A DNA stretch of 64,000 nucleotides, from positions 52,803,830-52,867,829 of the forward strand of contig NC_134454.1 in assembly GCF_030867145.1 (NCBI RefSeq), given 5' to 3'. Position numbers and translations under genes: made by a program. Positions 12,601 to 26,700 of this stretch are shown piece by piece (position 1 is the stretch's first letter; each line of letters opens with the position of its first letter). Origin of the DNA: Opisthocomus hoazin (Eukaryota; Chordata; Aves; Opisthocomiformes; Opisthocomidae). A model generated the notes under the pieces. The model was not told the origin of the DNA and did no database searches. It was given only the letters and a program-made list of their open reading frames with translations.

Positions 12601-15600
12601 TTTTCAAAGCAAATCTCCTCATTCAGTGTTGACAAAGAACACATACCTCTCCTTAAGCTACTTAACCTTGTTCCACAGTTCACAACCTCTGGAAGCACTG
12701 TGTCGTACCAATGTAAGGCCCACGCAGTTTTGCACAATGCTAAACGTGACAGAATGTGATGCATCCTGTTTCAAAACTCCTACCAACTGAATTGCTCTTT
12801 CACTACAACAACACACAGAGCTCCCTTTGCTTTAGTACACAGGCAATGTCCAGAAGAACAAACGCTAATTTACAATAACTAGCAGCTGGCTAGAAATCCC
12901 TTCTTCCGCCACTAACCAACAACCTCCACTGATGAAAGATGTGAGAAAACAGGGACAAAATGCCTCGGTGCAAATTCAGCCATAAACCCTGCCATAGCAT
13001 ACATACTGGGTTCTGCGCTCCAGCAGTAAAAACCCCAGTACTTAGTGAGTGCTGGTGTGTGGTACCACCGAAGGGCACTCCCAACCTCTGAGATGTCATG
13101 AAGCACCACCTCCTCCATGAACGGCACTGAACAGCATCCTCTGAAACTGAAGAAACCATCAAGTCATTCTTCAAACCAAACAGGAATTGCAACACTAGCA
13201 CTAACAGAAGGTGGTATACTTTTGAAGGCAGATCGTTATCTGTTCCTACAAAGATGGAGCGGGACTATTGTTTGGCAGCCTTATGCCTCGTGCTTAAGTG
13301 GAATTAATAGCAACTAACTTCTGAATGAAAATTTATTGACTGGGAAGAATAATGGCAAATTGAGTACAAGGTCAAAGCACAGGCTACAAAATTACAGAAA
13401 TTCAAGTCATCTCAGATCCTAACAAGCTTTGTATTCAAGCACTAAAGTCCCAACCAAAAAAAAACCAAAATCACAAAAACACCAACCCTCAAAACCCACA
13501 AAAAAAGTAAATAGCCTCCATAGCAACTGCATACTTCCCGTTACGGCAGAGTTCTTTCATAGCCTGCCTGAATAATCAGACAACCAGAGCAAATACACCA
13601 CGGTACTGTAGAAAATGGTAATTATGGAGAAATTATGCTGGCTTACTGTTGTAAGGTGGATAAAAAATGCTGGTGAGAGATGCATGCAGTTATCACCATA
13701 CTGCTGAGAATAAAAAAATGTCCACAGTATTTTCACCTGTCAGTTCTGATAATAATATCCAAGACAGAAAACAAAATACAAAGAAGTCTAAATGCTATCC
13801 CTTTCCACTAAGCTCTGCTAATACATTAATTCTGATGGCTCAAATTCAGTTTCATGGCAGTGAAAAGGTTATACACGAAATCAGCTTACTGTCTACCAAA
13901 ACTATTTCTAACAGATGAGTTTTCCTCTCCATAAGCCACTATTTCTCACTTTACAGAGGTAGTGGCATATCCACTACTGATGGCAGAGATTCAAAATTAT
14001 TTCAACTGTCCACTGAAAAATGTCAAATGAAAATATTTTATAGTATTAAAAGCCTGATTATCACAAAGTTCTATATTTCTTCTAAAGCAACAGAAAATAC
14101 TTTCCTGAAGAGCGCATTCATTTGTAAAAAACTGTTTGTGCAAGTAAAAATATTAACTGCATGACCTATTTATGAAAGATCACTGCAACTGCTAAACGAC
14201 AATGAAACTAAGAAAAGCCCCATAAGGTTTCTAACAATCTCCTTCAGTAATTGTTTATTCAATTAATTGTCACTCAATTGTCTGTGAGAAAGAAAAAGGA
14301 AGGAAAAAAGGAAAAAGAAGTAGTCATGGTCTGATATACATTGTATTCAGAATTGCAAAAGAAATTTTCTTTTTAAAAGCAAAACATTTTAATCTATTTT
14401 AAGATACATGAATCCATATCCTGTATTTCATTTAACATCAACTCTTTAAAGACGCATACAAAACCCAAACAAACACAAGTGTTCAAGAAATCCACAACCA
14501 TGAAAGAACTTCCAGTAAAACAAAACCTAGGTGAATGTTATTTTTTCTAAATGCCAGCAGTTTTGTGGTGAGGTTATCACATATGTGAAGTACACATAAC
14601 GTTTTTATACAAATTGGTATGACTCAAGCAAAAATGCACAGACATAATTAAAGCTTTATTAAAGATTTAAATACATTATGTTGATGATTTTCAATTACCG
14701 CTTAGCAAAAAGAAAACAAAGAACCACATCAGCTTGTGAGATTTACAACTTATGCCTCATATTACGCTGAAAAAAACCCCCTATGACTAAACAGCCTGGA
14801 AAGTAGGCTTTTTTGTTAGGTTGATAATCCACAAACAATACTTTAAATTAATTAAATAATTCTTCACTTCTAATCCTTGATTTATTAGCCACTGGCCAAT
14901 TTTAGATTTAGTTTATAAGAGTCTCGGGGACAATGGACTTCCTTTTAGGTCCACGGGCAACCCCAGTTCATCCTCCCAGTTGGTGAGCGGATTTCCGGCA
15001 GCGGCTGGCAGACCGACCTGCGGGCATGACCGGGCCAGCAATTCAGCAGGCGTTCAGCCTGAAGTTCGCCTCACCCTCTTCGGCTTCTCCACCACTTTCC
15101 TGGCTTTCCTGGGAGATGTGTAGTAAGGATATAGCAAGTGGGGCAAGAAAGCAACAGAGAAGTAAAAAAAAGGCAGACTTATGAAATCTTATGAAAATCC
15201 GGTTCCAGGCATCCCTGTGCTTGTGTAATTCCTTACGGGTTTTCTTCTCCAAAGCACGAGAGGAACTGCAGTCCTGTGGCTGTCTGTAGTGCATTGTGCA
15301 CTCATCCCCAACGCCAGACTCCCTTCATTTAACCAGCCCTGGCTTCAGACCAGACCCAGCTTCCAGACTCTCTCACGGAAGCTCTTCCCCATAACACCAC
15401 TTTCACCTCCATGCTTAAAACCTCGCACCCACCTGTCACTTACAGGGTGGCCCTGATGCCAGCCAGGAGACCTGCCTGTCCCCTCCCCAGCTTCTCCATG
15501 ATACTACACAATAAAAACTGCTATGTATTACAAAACAAACCCCAAAATCCCACAGGAAAAGCCACATGGAAGCCATATTCAAAAGGCACAGAGGGTTCTG

Positions 15601-17060
15601 CATAAACATGGGACTGTGCCCACTCCCTGAGCAAAGCTGTGCTAGCCACTCTTGTGACAGGTTTTCTAAACTCACTTCTAAACATCTCCAAATGTAAACT
15701 AATTGTATCATGAAACTGAGCAGTCCAAACAACCTCATGCTTTAAATTACATAAGAAACTGAAAAGGCTTTAAATTATACAATACCCGCTGCTGACAACG
15801 TTTTACACCAGTGCAGCAGGGAGGAGCAGGCATCCCACCTTCGCCTGCCAGGTGTTGATGCTGGGGCAGTGGAGAAGGCATGCAATGCAGTTACAACTCA
15901 TAGCAGGGAATATATTCCATTTTTCTGTTGTAACCTTACTGCAGGTTTAATATAACAGATTCTGTAAAAATGTCCAAACATCATACCACCCAAAAGTGTA
16001 GCTCCTTCCCAGTGTACAGAATCCACTTATTTAGCAATCATTTCTTTGACAAATTACGCTCTTCCTTGGCTTTACTGCAGGACTGATCTCTTCTGAACTT
16101 TGCAACCCGCCTGTTGAACTTTGCTGGGTTCTGACAAGACCATCAAATAAGGACAAACTGTGACAGAAAGCAAAAGATCAAGTGTAAGGGTAACTGCACA
16201 AGAGCACTTCTCAACTACAGAAATTAAGACCTAGTAGTGGCAATTCCTTGAAGAGTATTTTCCCATCCACCAAATCATTCCAAGGAGAAGTTAAAAATAT
16301 AGCCAAAAAACAAGGCTAAACGATGACTCTTCCATCCCAAAAGCATACGTTGGATTTCATCACTGACTTTTGTGTGAATCTGTACACTCTGTCACTGTGG
16401 ACAAAGGACTAAAGAATCCCACATGAGAAACTCTCATGATGCATATTAATGCCAGAAACACTGACTAAATTGTGTGGAAACCTCAAAATAAACAAACCAA
16501 ACAATAATTTAAAGCTTTTGGAAGGTTCTACACATTATCTAAAGAAATGCATCCATTTTGCTAAAGGCAGGTAATTTAAAAAACCTCAGTCTTTTATGTG
16601 GAAACTAAGATACAAGTATTGATTTAGAATACCTTTTTCACTCCATCTACATTACAATTAATAGGATCTGGCTAGGAAACTTTTTTATTTTTAAATTCCC
16701 TCAAACTTCATAAACTTGTACATTAGGGGACAACAGCTTTTAGTTGCTTATAACACAAAATACCTTATTAACACCAAAACTGCCTTAAAAGAGCTGCCCA
16801 GAGTTCAAACTGACTAGTTTCTGGGTTTGTGGTGTGGGTTATTTTGTTTTTGTTGTGTTTTGTTTGCTTGTTTTTACTGTATAGCCCAATAGATCTCCTA
16901 ACAACAGCAAAAAAACCCCAGAAAACCAAAACCACAGAAATACTTCCAGCAAGAACAGAATCAAAATGACCAATGTGAGGACAACAGACAGAAGAGTAAT
17001 GAAGTCACCTTGCCTGAAGAAAGATTTGGATAAGAGAGTTATTTTGGAAACAGTCTACTT
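9700..17060. other. Non-coding DNA, presumed intron
   Basis: Long AT-rich stretch with no recognisable exon. A weakly CR1-like stretch is listed separately near 11.6 kb. The part around 14.9-15.1 kb is locally richer in CpG. Near 14246-14283 TAATTG/CAATTG-type motifs are dense, including the perfect palindrome caattaattg at 14260-14269. No RNA gene was seen. Confidence 0.4.
11575..11780 (-). mobile_element. Possible very old CR1 remnant
   Basis: The plus strand contains 'cttctccagcctaaacaatccc' and, about 100 bases on, 'gactctctccagctccctcc'. Both resemble, in the right order, the antisense of the CR1 C-terminal ORF region seen intact at 41.6 kb. The sequence between them does not align by eye. 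Weak call. Confidence 0.3.
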
Positions 17061-17064
17061 ATTA

Positions 17065-17300
17065 CACAGAATCACAGAATCACAGAATGTTCAGCATTGG
17101 AAGGGACCTCTGAGGGTCATCTAGTCCAACCCCCCTGCCGAAGCAGGGGCACCTACAGTAGGCTGTAGAGGACCTTGTCCAGACGGGTCTTGAATATCTC
17201 CAGAGAAGGAGACTCCACAACCTCCCTGGGCAGCCTGTTCCAGTGCTCCGTCACCCTCAGAGAGAAGAAATTCTTCCTCATGTTCAGACGAAGCATGTCT
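17065..17300 (-). mobile_element. CR1 LINE, 3' end fragment
   Basis: It starts with two antisense 3'-terminal repeats (acagaatcacagaatcacag) followed by 'ggaagggacctctgagggtc' and the antisense ORF end up to 'ttcttcctcatgttcagacg'. It is nearly identical over about 200 bp to the copy at 3091-3292, so the two belong to the same subfamily. 5'-truncated. Confidence 0.95.
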
Positions 17301-20300
17301 GTTCTCTTACAGATTTCTTTGAGTGTATTTTTTCCCTAGCTATGAGCAAGTGTACAACATTTTAAAAAGTTATCTTTGCTTTTGTTCTCTTTTCATCAGA
17401 AAGTTGAAGAAGCTAGTAATCAGCTGAGCCATGCTGAATTTAAAAGCGTGCAAGCATGACAAGAGTATGGTATACAGCTTACAATGAGGAAAAAAAAAAA
17501 AGAGTTACTTAAACAAATTTTGTTTGGGAACAGTACAAAACAAAGAAACTCATCTAGCAAAATTGCTTCCAGATAGAATACGGGCATATCCTCCACTGAC
17601 ATCCACAGCACCTCAGTGTTACCTCAGTTTAGCTTTGAACTAAGCCTTTGACAGTAACAAACACATAGATTAAATACTAAGGACAGACCTCCAGTTTGTT
17701 CTAAATAAATGTAACTCCACAAAATTAAATACAGCTTTGTGTCACTGACAGGATTATAGCAGAGCTACAGAGATTTAAATCAGATGCTTCTAGACTGTTC
17801 TTTCCTCATTAAAAAAGTTTCTTCTACATTCCTGGAGCAAGTGAAAACCATTGTCTGGGACTTGGAGAGTTATGCTAGAAGCAGATCAGTGAGACCTGCT
17901 AAGTCAAAGGATCTTTGAGACTCTCAGATATTTTCCATTTCCTGCTCACGTACTTTTTCACATTCCAAAGGTTTGCAATCCAGGGATCCCCAGGAAGAAA
18001 ATCCCACTTAGGGAAGACATATATAAATTCAGAAAGAATGCTGTTGATACTACCCTTTACTTTTGCTAGTTTCCACCTCAGAGGTTTTCGATGTTGTGGC
18101 TCAAAAGCACAGCTCCAGCTGGTCTCCAGCGCTTCCACAACGCCACGGTCTGCTAGCTGATTCATTGCTCAGAAAACACCAGCGTGCACATCCCTATGGG
18201 GCACTTCTATGAGCTATTCTAGAGCAAGGAGCTAGTGAAAATGTAAGCAGAAGCACACAAGGTAGTAACTACTACGAAAATAAACCAAGAGCTGCTTTAG
18301 AAAACAAAGGTCATCTCCCACACATAGAGAAGATTATAATTTCGTTACTTCCACCCTTACTCTGCCAACACTGAAGCAGCAATGTCACCTTAATCGTTTT
18401 TTTGGTAGCTCTACATAGAACAAAAAACGCAGTAGGGCACTTGGAAATATTTTTCACTTCCAGATAGCTGTAGCCCTTTTCACACGATACACATACAAGT
18501 TAAACCTCTGCACAAGACTCAGTGAACTTAGCCAAAAGTCATGGAAGACTGTGAATTGCCTTAATAACAAACTCCAGCCATTAGGCAGTAGTCGTTTAAT
18601 TACGTCTTGTGTTTAGTGAAAAGACAATGTTATTCTAAACCTTAGCAGGCTCCTGGAAGTCACAAACTCTGCACCTGAGCTGACCTATCATTCCACCACT
18701 CTCTCAGTGACTTCTGATCAGGGTTACATACGCAGCAACAACATCAGCAATTTATTATCAAACTTAGAAACAAAGACCGAAAACAAACGTTGACAATTCC
18801 CTGGCAGATTTTCTCTTGTGCCTTCAAACTCCTCAAAGCTACAGTGTGTCTTCAAGCTTATCAAACTATTAACACAACACAGAAAAAGTACAGCAGTCCT
18901 GAAGCACAACTGACAGGCAGGCCACCAGCACAGCAGGTAACATCTCTGTCTCACTGAATAGGCTTCCACATCAGCAACCATCGCTGCAGCAGTCTCCTGG
19001 GTCACCTCACCAGAGATGAGCTATGGGGCCCACACTACCTTCTCCACCCTCCTTCACCGTTGTTCCAAGTCTAAAGATCTGGAAAGGTCTGGCAAATAAT
19101 GGATTTCACACAGTTTTCAAAAGCAGGAAAAAGAACTTAAAGAGATAAAATATATCAGTATCTGCTGTATACCTCTTACAGAGGCTGCTTTATTGGAGAT
19201 TGTAGTTTTTCAGCTCTGACTCAAAACTTCACCTCTTCTTTGGCAAAAAAAATGTTGAGGAAGGAAGGGAAGGAATATGTATAACCTGCTAGACCATTAA
19301 ATACTTGCAAGCAAAATACATCCAAAGAATCAGCTTATTCAATGACATGCTGTACAATAGTTTTCTCAACTCTGAGTAGCACTGAAGCCACAACACCAGT
19401 TCTACACAATTGCAGTCACACCATTTGCAATTGAAACCTCACCACTCAATGGCATCAGGCTTGATGCCTAACTAGGGTCTTTTGATTCTGTGCAAGTACA
19501 AGTTGTGATTGCTCAACAGGCAGCACTGCCTACTTTGGACACTGAAGGTATTACAGTGATGGGTAAAATGTGTAAATGTGGGTATATGATAAAGAACATC
19601 ATGAAACTCAGGATAACTACAGAGACAGCAATAGTCTGCAGAAATAACGTTAATCAGCCTTCAATTACTAACAAGCATTTGCCACAATGCCAGATTTAAA
19701 GAGCACAGGAAACAAGATGTAAAGAGAAGTGAAAATGAGAATCCTCAGGGCTACAGTGGCACTGCTTGAACCACCCATGCGGAATAGAGGAGAGATGTTC
19801 TGAAAGAGCTCAAGGCATCTTGCAAGCATAGTGTCTACTCCATCCTTCCAGCAAAAAGTGTTTGTGTACAAACACACATCACCTTCTTTTGATAGTCAGC
19901 TGTGGCAACCAAAGACACCTCAGCTAGAAATTCTACTCCTTCTGGAAGAAAAAATACTGTATCAGGACCTAAAAAACTCTTTGTTGAGCTGTATTAACTC
20001 CCAAATCCTGTAAATAATTTCCAAACATGCTACCCAGTGGTGTTTCAGTTAATCTAACATTATTATCACTGTTTCTTCTAACATTTAGAATGATTTTTTC
20101 TAACACCTTTAACCCCCAAACATCCTTCTTTGTTTTATGACTTTCAAACATATGAACTAACTCCCTTCCCACAATGGACACTAATTTATTGAGGGCACTT
20201 GCACAGTGTTACCATTCTTCTCTTAATCTCTTATTACCCAGCACCTTTATTGTGCTCCCTCCGCCATGCACAGTGTATGTATCCAATCCTCACAATTTAA

Positions 20301-20750
20301 GTTGATTTTTCTACAGATTTTACTTTCCCTGTATTTTTTAAGGAGGAAAGGCAAGTAGCACAAATTGTAGCCATGTCTGGAATTATATCAAAGATAGACC
20401 CATCAGTACAGGGTTTACCTGTTACAAGCATTCTGCTCACTTGCAAAGGAATAAAAAAATCACTATAAAAGCACCACCATATGCAATTACACTACAATCA
20501 CCTGTGAGACAGGTGATTCTGACTCACCAATAACTTCTGATCTTCTTTTGCAAGGATCAAACATACTAACATTCATTCCTAACCTTCACTATATTTTATT
20601 TAAACTTTAAATATCATACTAAAGCAGCTGACCACCGAAAGTCATGGAACACTGCTTGAAGGGCAAAGCTAAAATGGAAAATAATCTACCACATCACCAA
20701 ATTGTTGTTCTCATGGGAAAAAAACAGTATCAGAAAACTACATCTGGTGA

Positions 20751-20790
20751 CAAACAAACAAACCAACAAACAAAAGAAGAAAAGAAAATC
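20751..20790. repeat. (caaa)n simple repeat
   Basis: Imperfect CAAA repeats (acaaacaaacaaaccaacaa) followed by a purine-rich tail. Short and low in complexity. Confidence 0.8.
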
Positions 20791-23700
20791 TGCTTATATG
20801 AGTTTCAAGGATGAAGTCATCCCGGATTGTGAAAAGCAAAGCCACATCAAAATCCCTCAGAGATTATTCAAGTTGAGGATTGCTTCCTACAGTAATGTTA
20901 AAGCCCTTGCACCATTGAGTATTCACATCTTCAAAAATACATCTTCCCTCACTCCCTGGGAGACTATTTCACAGTCTAGCAAACCTCAGTGCTGAGGTGT
21001 TTTTTCCAACGCTTAGTTCTCCTTTCTGTATCTCACCCCATCATTCACAGCTAGGTCCTCCTTACCACAAACAGATTTGTTTCCTGCTGCTTCTGCAAGG
21101 GCTTTTTGGTTAGGAAGTAAGATTGTTCCCCTTTATCAAAAAAAGGGAGATAACATTTCAGTCCTCTTCAATTATTAGCAATGATTCCTACTGTTTGAAC
21201 ATGCTTGTGTTATTTATTTCAAGACAAACAACCCACACTGTAAGCACCACACAGCTAAGGCACAGATCAAAAGTTTACAGGTTATTTTAGAGCAAAGAGC
21301 TTCAATGGCAAGTTAAGCTCCAACACTGGAAACCTGCTATCAGGATTCTAACATTACCTTCAACTCAGTCCCTGTATTCCTTGCTATCTCTCTTCAATAG
21401 GTCAAAAATTGGCAGAGCGAAATCTTTTTCTCACAAGAGACATTCAAACTCACTAACCCTGGACTTCTGTCACATCTCAATTCAAAGGGCTGAACAAAAA
21501 AAAACTGGTTTTATTGATGTTGAAACAAAAAGTAGTTTTCAAGGAGGAGACTAATAATCCAATTTCTGTTCAAAATTACTGTAATTCTTTTCTTGACAGC
21601 ATAAGGTTTACCAGGTATAACAGAGAAAGATTGTTTCTGCAATCCAGGAATGCATCTGTCCTTAACGAACCAATAAAACCAAGCAAACCCTCGTATAAAC
21701 TAATGTACAATCACAGCAGCAACAGCAGGGTAACTCCTTTTGCTAACTGAACACTGCAGAAGTGCCGTGTACTTGACATGCACATGATAACAAGAGAAAC
21801 TGTGTGCCTGCCTGTCACAATGAGGTCTTCTGCTTCTCTGCTTCACTGAGCATTTTTGTTAGTGTGGTAGAAGAAAACCAGACACCATCTTATTCATGTA
21901 CATCCAGACACCATCACAACAAGATGTTCAGCATTATTAAAAAGCAAACGTAAAATTGAGAAAAAAATCACTTCTTCAACTGTAAATTTACCAGGCCACA
22001 GAAAATGCAAAGACTTTCCCCAAATCTGGAGTACCAGAGCTATGCAGAACAGTAACCACACACTGCCAAGTCTTGAGCATGAAGAGTGGGATTTGTTTAG
22101 ATGCTGTGGGCCACTGGCTCCAAACTGCGGACTGTGAAGCTATTTCTATCACAATGGTGAAGCATCCACCAATTTTTAAGCTCTGTGGTTTTGCCATTAA
22201 CCCAGTCCACAATTCTTGCATAATTTCCACAAGATAAAGTTACTGTTTTTTGAAACATATGCTTCTAGATTAAATGGGCACCTAGACACGAACTCACTCA
22301 ATTCTCTCCCCCTGTGTCCTTCACAGGTTCATGAGCTCTTTGGCAAAGACGTTTTTTCTAACCTCAGTGCCTCGCAGATAAAAACGCACTATTGCATCAT
22401 TGCCTGTCCTTCGAGAATGTGTCACACGCACTGGCAACTCACGAATGGGGCTACATTCAGAAGAAGAAGAATTAGCCTCCTCAGGACAAAGAAGAACAAG
22501 TGGAAAACATGATGAAATAACTTACAAACCAGACACAGATGGAAGGGAAAAGAAGAAAAAAGCGGATTAAATCCTCCCCACAAACAATTCAAAGGCATTT
22601 AAAATAGGGAGTACCCACAGCAAAACTAGAACAGATACACACCAGATGCAAAATAAAATGTGTACGTGAGATTACCTTCCAGATCTTGTCACAAGCACGG
22701 TGCACATGCAAATGGAGCTGCAGGATGACAATGTTATGGAAGTTATTCAATTTTCACATGCTACACTTGGTGACAGGAAAAATAAAATTATAACCACCAG
22801 GCAGGAAGGTTTCCTCTGAGGTACTTGGGGCTGAGAATAAAAGTACTGTCACCATCCTGAGTCCCCAGACAAAAACTGGCAACAATACCACTGCCATCTT
22901 ATAAAATGTAAATTTAAATTGGTATATTTTCACTCCATGTTTGCTTCTGACACCCACATGCCTCCTAACAAGTGAAAGTGTCACAAATCTCATCAGTTCT
23001 CTGTGTTCCGTGATTGTTAAGCAACAAACATGCGCAAGAACAGAACTGGGAGCCACTAAAAGAGAAGTCAGAAACCACTGCGGGTGGGGAAAACGTATCA
23101 CAGTTGATGAGCAACAGAACAAAAGACTAAACTTCTAAGGCTCTAGTCTCTCCTCATCAGAAAATGGCTTCCAGATTTGCACCCTTGAAGCTTACATGCT
23201 GATACATACATTTTCTCTTTAGACAGGCCTGCAGCCAAAAGATTCGCTCTTTGGATAATAAAAGCATGGTGGAGATCTTTAGGGGGATTCCTTCCTCCCA
23301 GTAAAAAAAGTTTGTATTTCACAAATGTTGCCCTTGAACAGCTGTGGTCACGGGATCTTAGGCTGTCTTCAAAAGATTCAGTTAATAAACAAGTGTACAA
23401 GAACGAACAGACTTCAGAAATTATAACAGTCTGAATATATGTTGAATACATAGTATTCAACAGCAGGTACTTGTTATACTTTATGCTAAGTCCTCATCAC
23501 GTATTTGGCATCAGCATGGTTACAGCAAGTATGAGAAAACCCAACTCACTAACATGCTGTGTCACCAAAATGCACCAGATGGATGCTCCAATTACACAAA
23601 GTCTCTTCCCTCCCCCTACTCCTCTCTTTCAAATAGGATGTAATTTTTAAAGAGCAATAACGGGCACCAACATGGAAAATCCTATGTTGATAATTACTCA

Positions 23701-26700
23701 CCTACCAAAGTGTAATCACTGCTACAATTACTTCAGTCAAAACTAAGGGTAACATTTGGCCTTGATCTTGACACCATTTGCAAAGCCGTACTGCCGCGGC
23801 GCTTGCGAGGCTTTGGGAAGGGCTGAGTTTGACCCAGGCGAACACACAACTACGCACCACTGAAAGCCACAGCCAAGGTTGATTTTTTTCCCAAGTAATC
23901 CACCCCTGCAACCAACCTCATGGGAGCTCCCCTGACACTGCCCTAGCAGACGACTGACACTTCCTTGCAATTTCATTATCCCCATTTGTCTTCTTAGGGG
24001 AGCAAAGAAAATTAACTCGACTCCTCCCTTTCCCGTGGTCTCTCCCTTAGGCACACACGTCACCTGCAGACTGCAAACGCCCGACAGACCGAACACAAGC
24101 TTGCCTTGGTGCAAGGCCTCTTCCTCGTCGGGTGGCACCAGTGGGAAACGGGTGAGTTTCCAGTGAAGCCACAGCGACATACCGCTGCGTCCCACTGAGT
24201 GACTCCTCTCTGCAAACAAAGCCCTCCTCCCTAAAACCCACCAGTATTTCAGCCTGGTCTTCCGTGCTGTTCAAACCAAGTACAAAAAAGTACAGGTGAC
24301 TTCACAGCACACCATTTCACACTTCAAAGATACGATGACTTTGGCATTTGCAAACATGTCTTCTGTCCCTGGCATGGCCCCCCACAGGTGCCAGGTGAAG
24401 CCCAACAAAATCCATGCAAGACTTCATTGGATTCTTCTCAGAGCCACTAAAGCAGTGAGTTTTATCGGGATTATCAGGTACGTCCGCTATTCAGCGCCTC
24501 ACTGCATCCAAAAAAACAACACAAAGCTGCCTCCGAGGTTTGTACGCTACCACGCTGTAATAACTGTGTGAGATACTGTGAAAGGCCATGAAGCTGCAGG
24601 GTTCCTGTTGTACATGGGAGACAGGGATAGTCCCGTTGGTGGAGTAAAAGTGACAGCAGACGTGCACCTAGTTGGGGGCGACTGGTCTTTGAGCGGGGGT
24701 GTCTGATTCTTTGACACACCAAGCTTTAATAACTAAGACACAGAATATCATAAAAACAGAATAGTAACAGCTTTTTTGTGTACTGTCATTAAGTCCTTGC
24801 AGTTTGTAAGATTAATCAACCTCTAGACTAACTTGAAAAGTATCTCAACTGACTGAAAAAAAGCATCTTCCTCACATCACAAGAAGTCCTGAATTACTCA
24901 ACCCCACCCTGTGAATTCTTTCCTGGTAATTTCACCCTCTGGTTTCAGGTGTACGACACCTACAAAAGCACAGCACATATCCCACTGTGCTTCCAGTGTC
25001 CAAGGGCCCTAAAGCCACTCTTCTACGCACTCTGCCATTTGAAAACACAGGGCTCTGGGATGGGCAGCTGAATAAGTCTTCCTTTTCCAAATAAATGAAG
25101 TGCTGTTGCTTAATAAAAAAGGGACTCTTATCTTGCTGCTGTTTGTGCTATTCTGTTACCCAGAGTGGACCGAGTGTTTGTGTATAAGCCTGCACCACAG
25201 TGCCTGTGGATGCCACTGCTTGCAGGACCATAGTTAAAAGACATACGCAGAGTTTAACACTGTAGATCAAAATTGAGTTGTGAACTGCTCAGGTTTCAAC
25301 ACAGTTATATAGTCGAAAGAAACAAAAAAAACCCCAAAAATATCTTTGGACTTCTAACTAACAAGTCATTATCATCATGGATACAGAAGTGGAAGAAGGA
25401 GTATCTTCAATAAAAAAATGAATTTGCATACCAAAAATGTGGCATACAAAAATTACCTTTGCTCCACGCACAGAATGGCTGTCCATAGCAGTTTTAATTC
25501 CTAGAGAATCACTGAAAGGCTATCATTTTTGGAGTAGAGAAATTACTACTTTTTTGAAAATTGACTATACAAATATTTACTGTATAAAAGCTAGGACTGT
25601 GCTTTTAATATTTACTGTTCATGCAACACTATTTCCACATCGCCATTCAGTTTGAAATGCTTCTATTGGCTATCAGGGGGTAATTTATCCTGAGGGGGTC
25701 TGATGGAGAACCAGATTTTCTCTAGGAAGTGTTTTGTTATTCCTGGTCGGCAACAGCTAACAACTGGATCTCAGTGACACAGGGACTCTCACAACAGTGC
25801 AGCAGAAGACATCAAGTGATGCTCCTGGTTACCTGCAATAGCCAATGCAACCCAAAGAGCTACTTGATACATTACCGAGACTACATTTTATCTAAAACCA
25901 GCAGTGATACATGCAGCTTATAGACATCCTAATCAATTTATTCTTCTCTTCTCCTTCCAGCCTACTTATTTGGCTTTCCTTGAGACAAAAATTTTGTTCC
26001 AGAGGCTGAGATATCTTGGCTCCAAGAAATAAGCTAATCTGTAGCTAACTAGAAATACTAATTCTGCTTAATTAAGCAGTTAGATTTGAATCCAGAACAT
26101 GTTTCAATGTATTGTATATCGAAGCATTAAATGTGCGAAACTCTTAAAACACAGACATGTTTTCTGCACCCTTAGCTACCTTTAAATTTGCATTCAAAAG
26201 CAGCTTGACCTAAGCTGAAATAAAGACATTTAGTCCTTACAGTTTTCTTAGGTAAAGAAACAGAAAGGTACGTTAGGGCATGTTAAGCCCCTCAGTCCAC
26301 TTTAACTGCAACTAAAACTGCCGATTTCAAAATCTGTGTGGTCCAAAGGGTACCCCATTCAAAATATAACCCATTAACAAGTGCCTGACTCGGACAAGAC
26401 TTTAAAACTAGGGCTAAAGCAATCAGACTAATTATCATAACACTGTAGTTAAAAGTCTAAAGCCTGGATGTAGAAGCTAACGCAGAGCCAACGTTAGGAA
26501 GTACGGTGCCGTCCCCTCAGACCGATGCCCAACTGCTTGCCCAGAAGGCATCGAGCTCAAGTGTCTCTCCCACGCTCCCTGCAGCCCTAGCGTGGTCCCG
26601 CACGAAGAAGCTCTCAAGGACTTCAGGATCTTCTCACTGTTATGAAATAAAATTAAGCATGCCAAAACCTGAATGACATCACGGCAATCTCATAAGTGGA

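Noticed and set aside
22754..23122. 122-codon minus-strand open frame
   Set aside because: No recognised family, no supporting splice or start context, and no repeat origin; treated as chance.
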